A stretch of 55,302 bases of DNA from Bacteroides mediterraneensis (GTDB lineage: Bacteria > Bacteroidota > Bacteroidia > Bacteroidales > Bacteroidaceae): positions 1 through 55,302 of the forward strand of contig NZ_JACJKA010000026.1 of assembly GCF_016900355.1 (NCBI RefSeq), read 5' to 3'. Position 1 is the first letter of the stretch. The number at the start of each line of letters is the position of its first letter. The notes beneath the pieces are model-generated. The model did no database searches. It had not been told where the DNA came from and saw only the letters and a list, made by a program, of their open reading frames with translations. Of the stretch, positions 55,139 to 55,302 are shown piece by piece. Made by a program: the position numbers and the translations under genes.

Positions 55139-55302
55139 GAGGCCGTCTCAAAATTGAAATAAAATTTGAGATGGGCTTTTTTGTGTCTGCAAAAAAATCG
55201 GGCAAGCCCAAACTTCGCTCAGTCAGGACTTGCCCGTCTCCCTAATTTTTCGTATCTTAGGGAATCAAGCAATATATCCCAAAGATAATGTTTAAAAACT
55301 AT
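55139..55302 (+). mobile_element. Left end of an IS1182-type insertion sequence (truncated by the window)
   Basis: gaggccgtctcaaaatt resembles the terminal repeat of IS1182-family elements and partly pairs with the following aaatttgagatgggc. A second hairpin, cgggcaag / cttgcccg (55199-55206 / 55229-55236), follows, then a short transposase start at 55288. The element continues past the window, so the other end and target duplication cannot be seen. Confidence 0.6.
55288..55302 (+). CDS. IS1182-family transposase, first five codons
   Basis: ATG followed by codons for Phe-Lys-Asn-Tyr, which matches the start I recall for Bacteroides IS1182-family transposases. Only 15 bases are present, so the assignment rests mainly on the IS end in front of it. 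Confidence 0.4.

Noticed and set aside
54752..55162. Open frames over array B on both strands
   Set aside because: Same effect of the 21-bp repeat. They also run through the terminator of the envC operon and into the IS end.

Overview
The window reads as a chromosomal piece of a Bacteroidaceae genome (Bacteroides or Phocaeicola). Three things point there: promoters of the Bacteroidota type (-7 box TAnnTTTG, often with TTTG or TTG about 19-20 bp upstream) instead of sigma-70 boxes, almost no Shine-Dalgarno sequences, and family-specific neighbourhoods (DUF177-rpmF-fabH-era-der; a division/cell-wall cluster next to the glycine-lipid genes glsA-glsB). The left edge falls at a 5S rRNA gene and the right edge a few codons into an IS1182-type transposase, so both edges sit in repeated sequence.

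Layout. 1-153: 5S rRNA and the terminator of an rRNA operon. 351-2812: two tandem, divergent nagA paralogues on the minus strand. 3078-7366: DUF177, rpmF, fabH, era and der on the plus strand. 7439-7522: tRNA-Leu(CAA), whose 3' end is the attachment site of a 12,664-bp integrated mobilizable element ending at 20187. 20192-24250: acyltransferase, ferritin, methyltransferase-like protein, cobalamin adenosyltransferase, DUF2795 protein and a thioredoxin-fold lipoprotein. 24265-29598 (minus): malQ, gyrB, rpsT, tRNA-Glu. 30021-31296 (plus): a stand-alone ACT-domain protein and recO. 31379-46821 (minus): yqeY, then the dcw cluster read from its head as rsmH-ftsL-ftsI-murE-mraY-murD-ftsW-murG-murC-ftsQ-ftsA-ftsZ, a compact operon for peptidoglycan precursor synthesis and septation. 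47089-48921 (plus): glsA and glsB. 48927-50258 (minus): dgt. 50398-54767 (plus): dut, a TPR lipoprotein, a DUF4292 lipoprotein and an EnvC-like degenerate LytM protein, with start-stop overlaps.

The integrated element has 14-bp direct repeats at its ends, a tyrosine integrase beside the right end, candidate integrase arm sites at both ends, an excisionase-like HTH protein, a RecA-fold replication ATPase, a toprim primase, a nested palindrome that looks like an oriT, MobC, relaxase and a membrane-anchored coiled-coil protein. Its cargo is an unusual envelope set (signal peptide + two TonB_C-like + WG-like + XAC2610-like protein; SIMPL protein; DUF4377-like lipoprotein) and a DUF1016/YhcG PDDEXK nuclease. 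Integration separated tRNA-Leu from its own terminator, and the element brings a replacement.

The most unusual non-coding signal is a pair of intergenic arrays (29843-29934 and 54892-54989). Each holds four short palindromes at an exact 21-bp period inside larger terminal inverted repeats. I do not recognise them as any named element. A second repeat of interest is a run of 36-bp palindromic units inside the yhcG-like nuclease gene, read in frame as 12-residue repeats.
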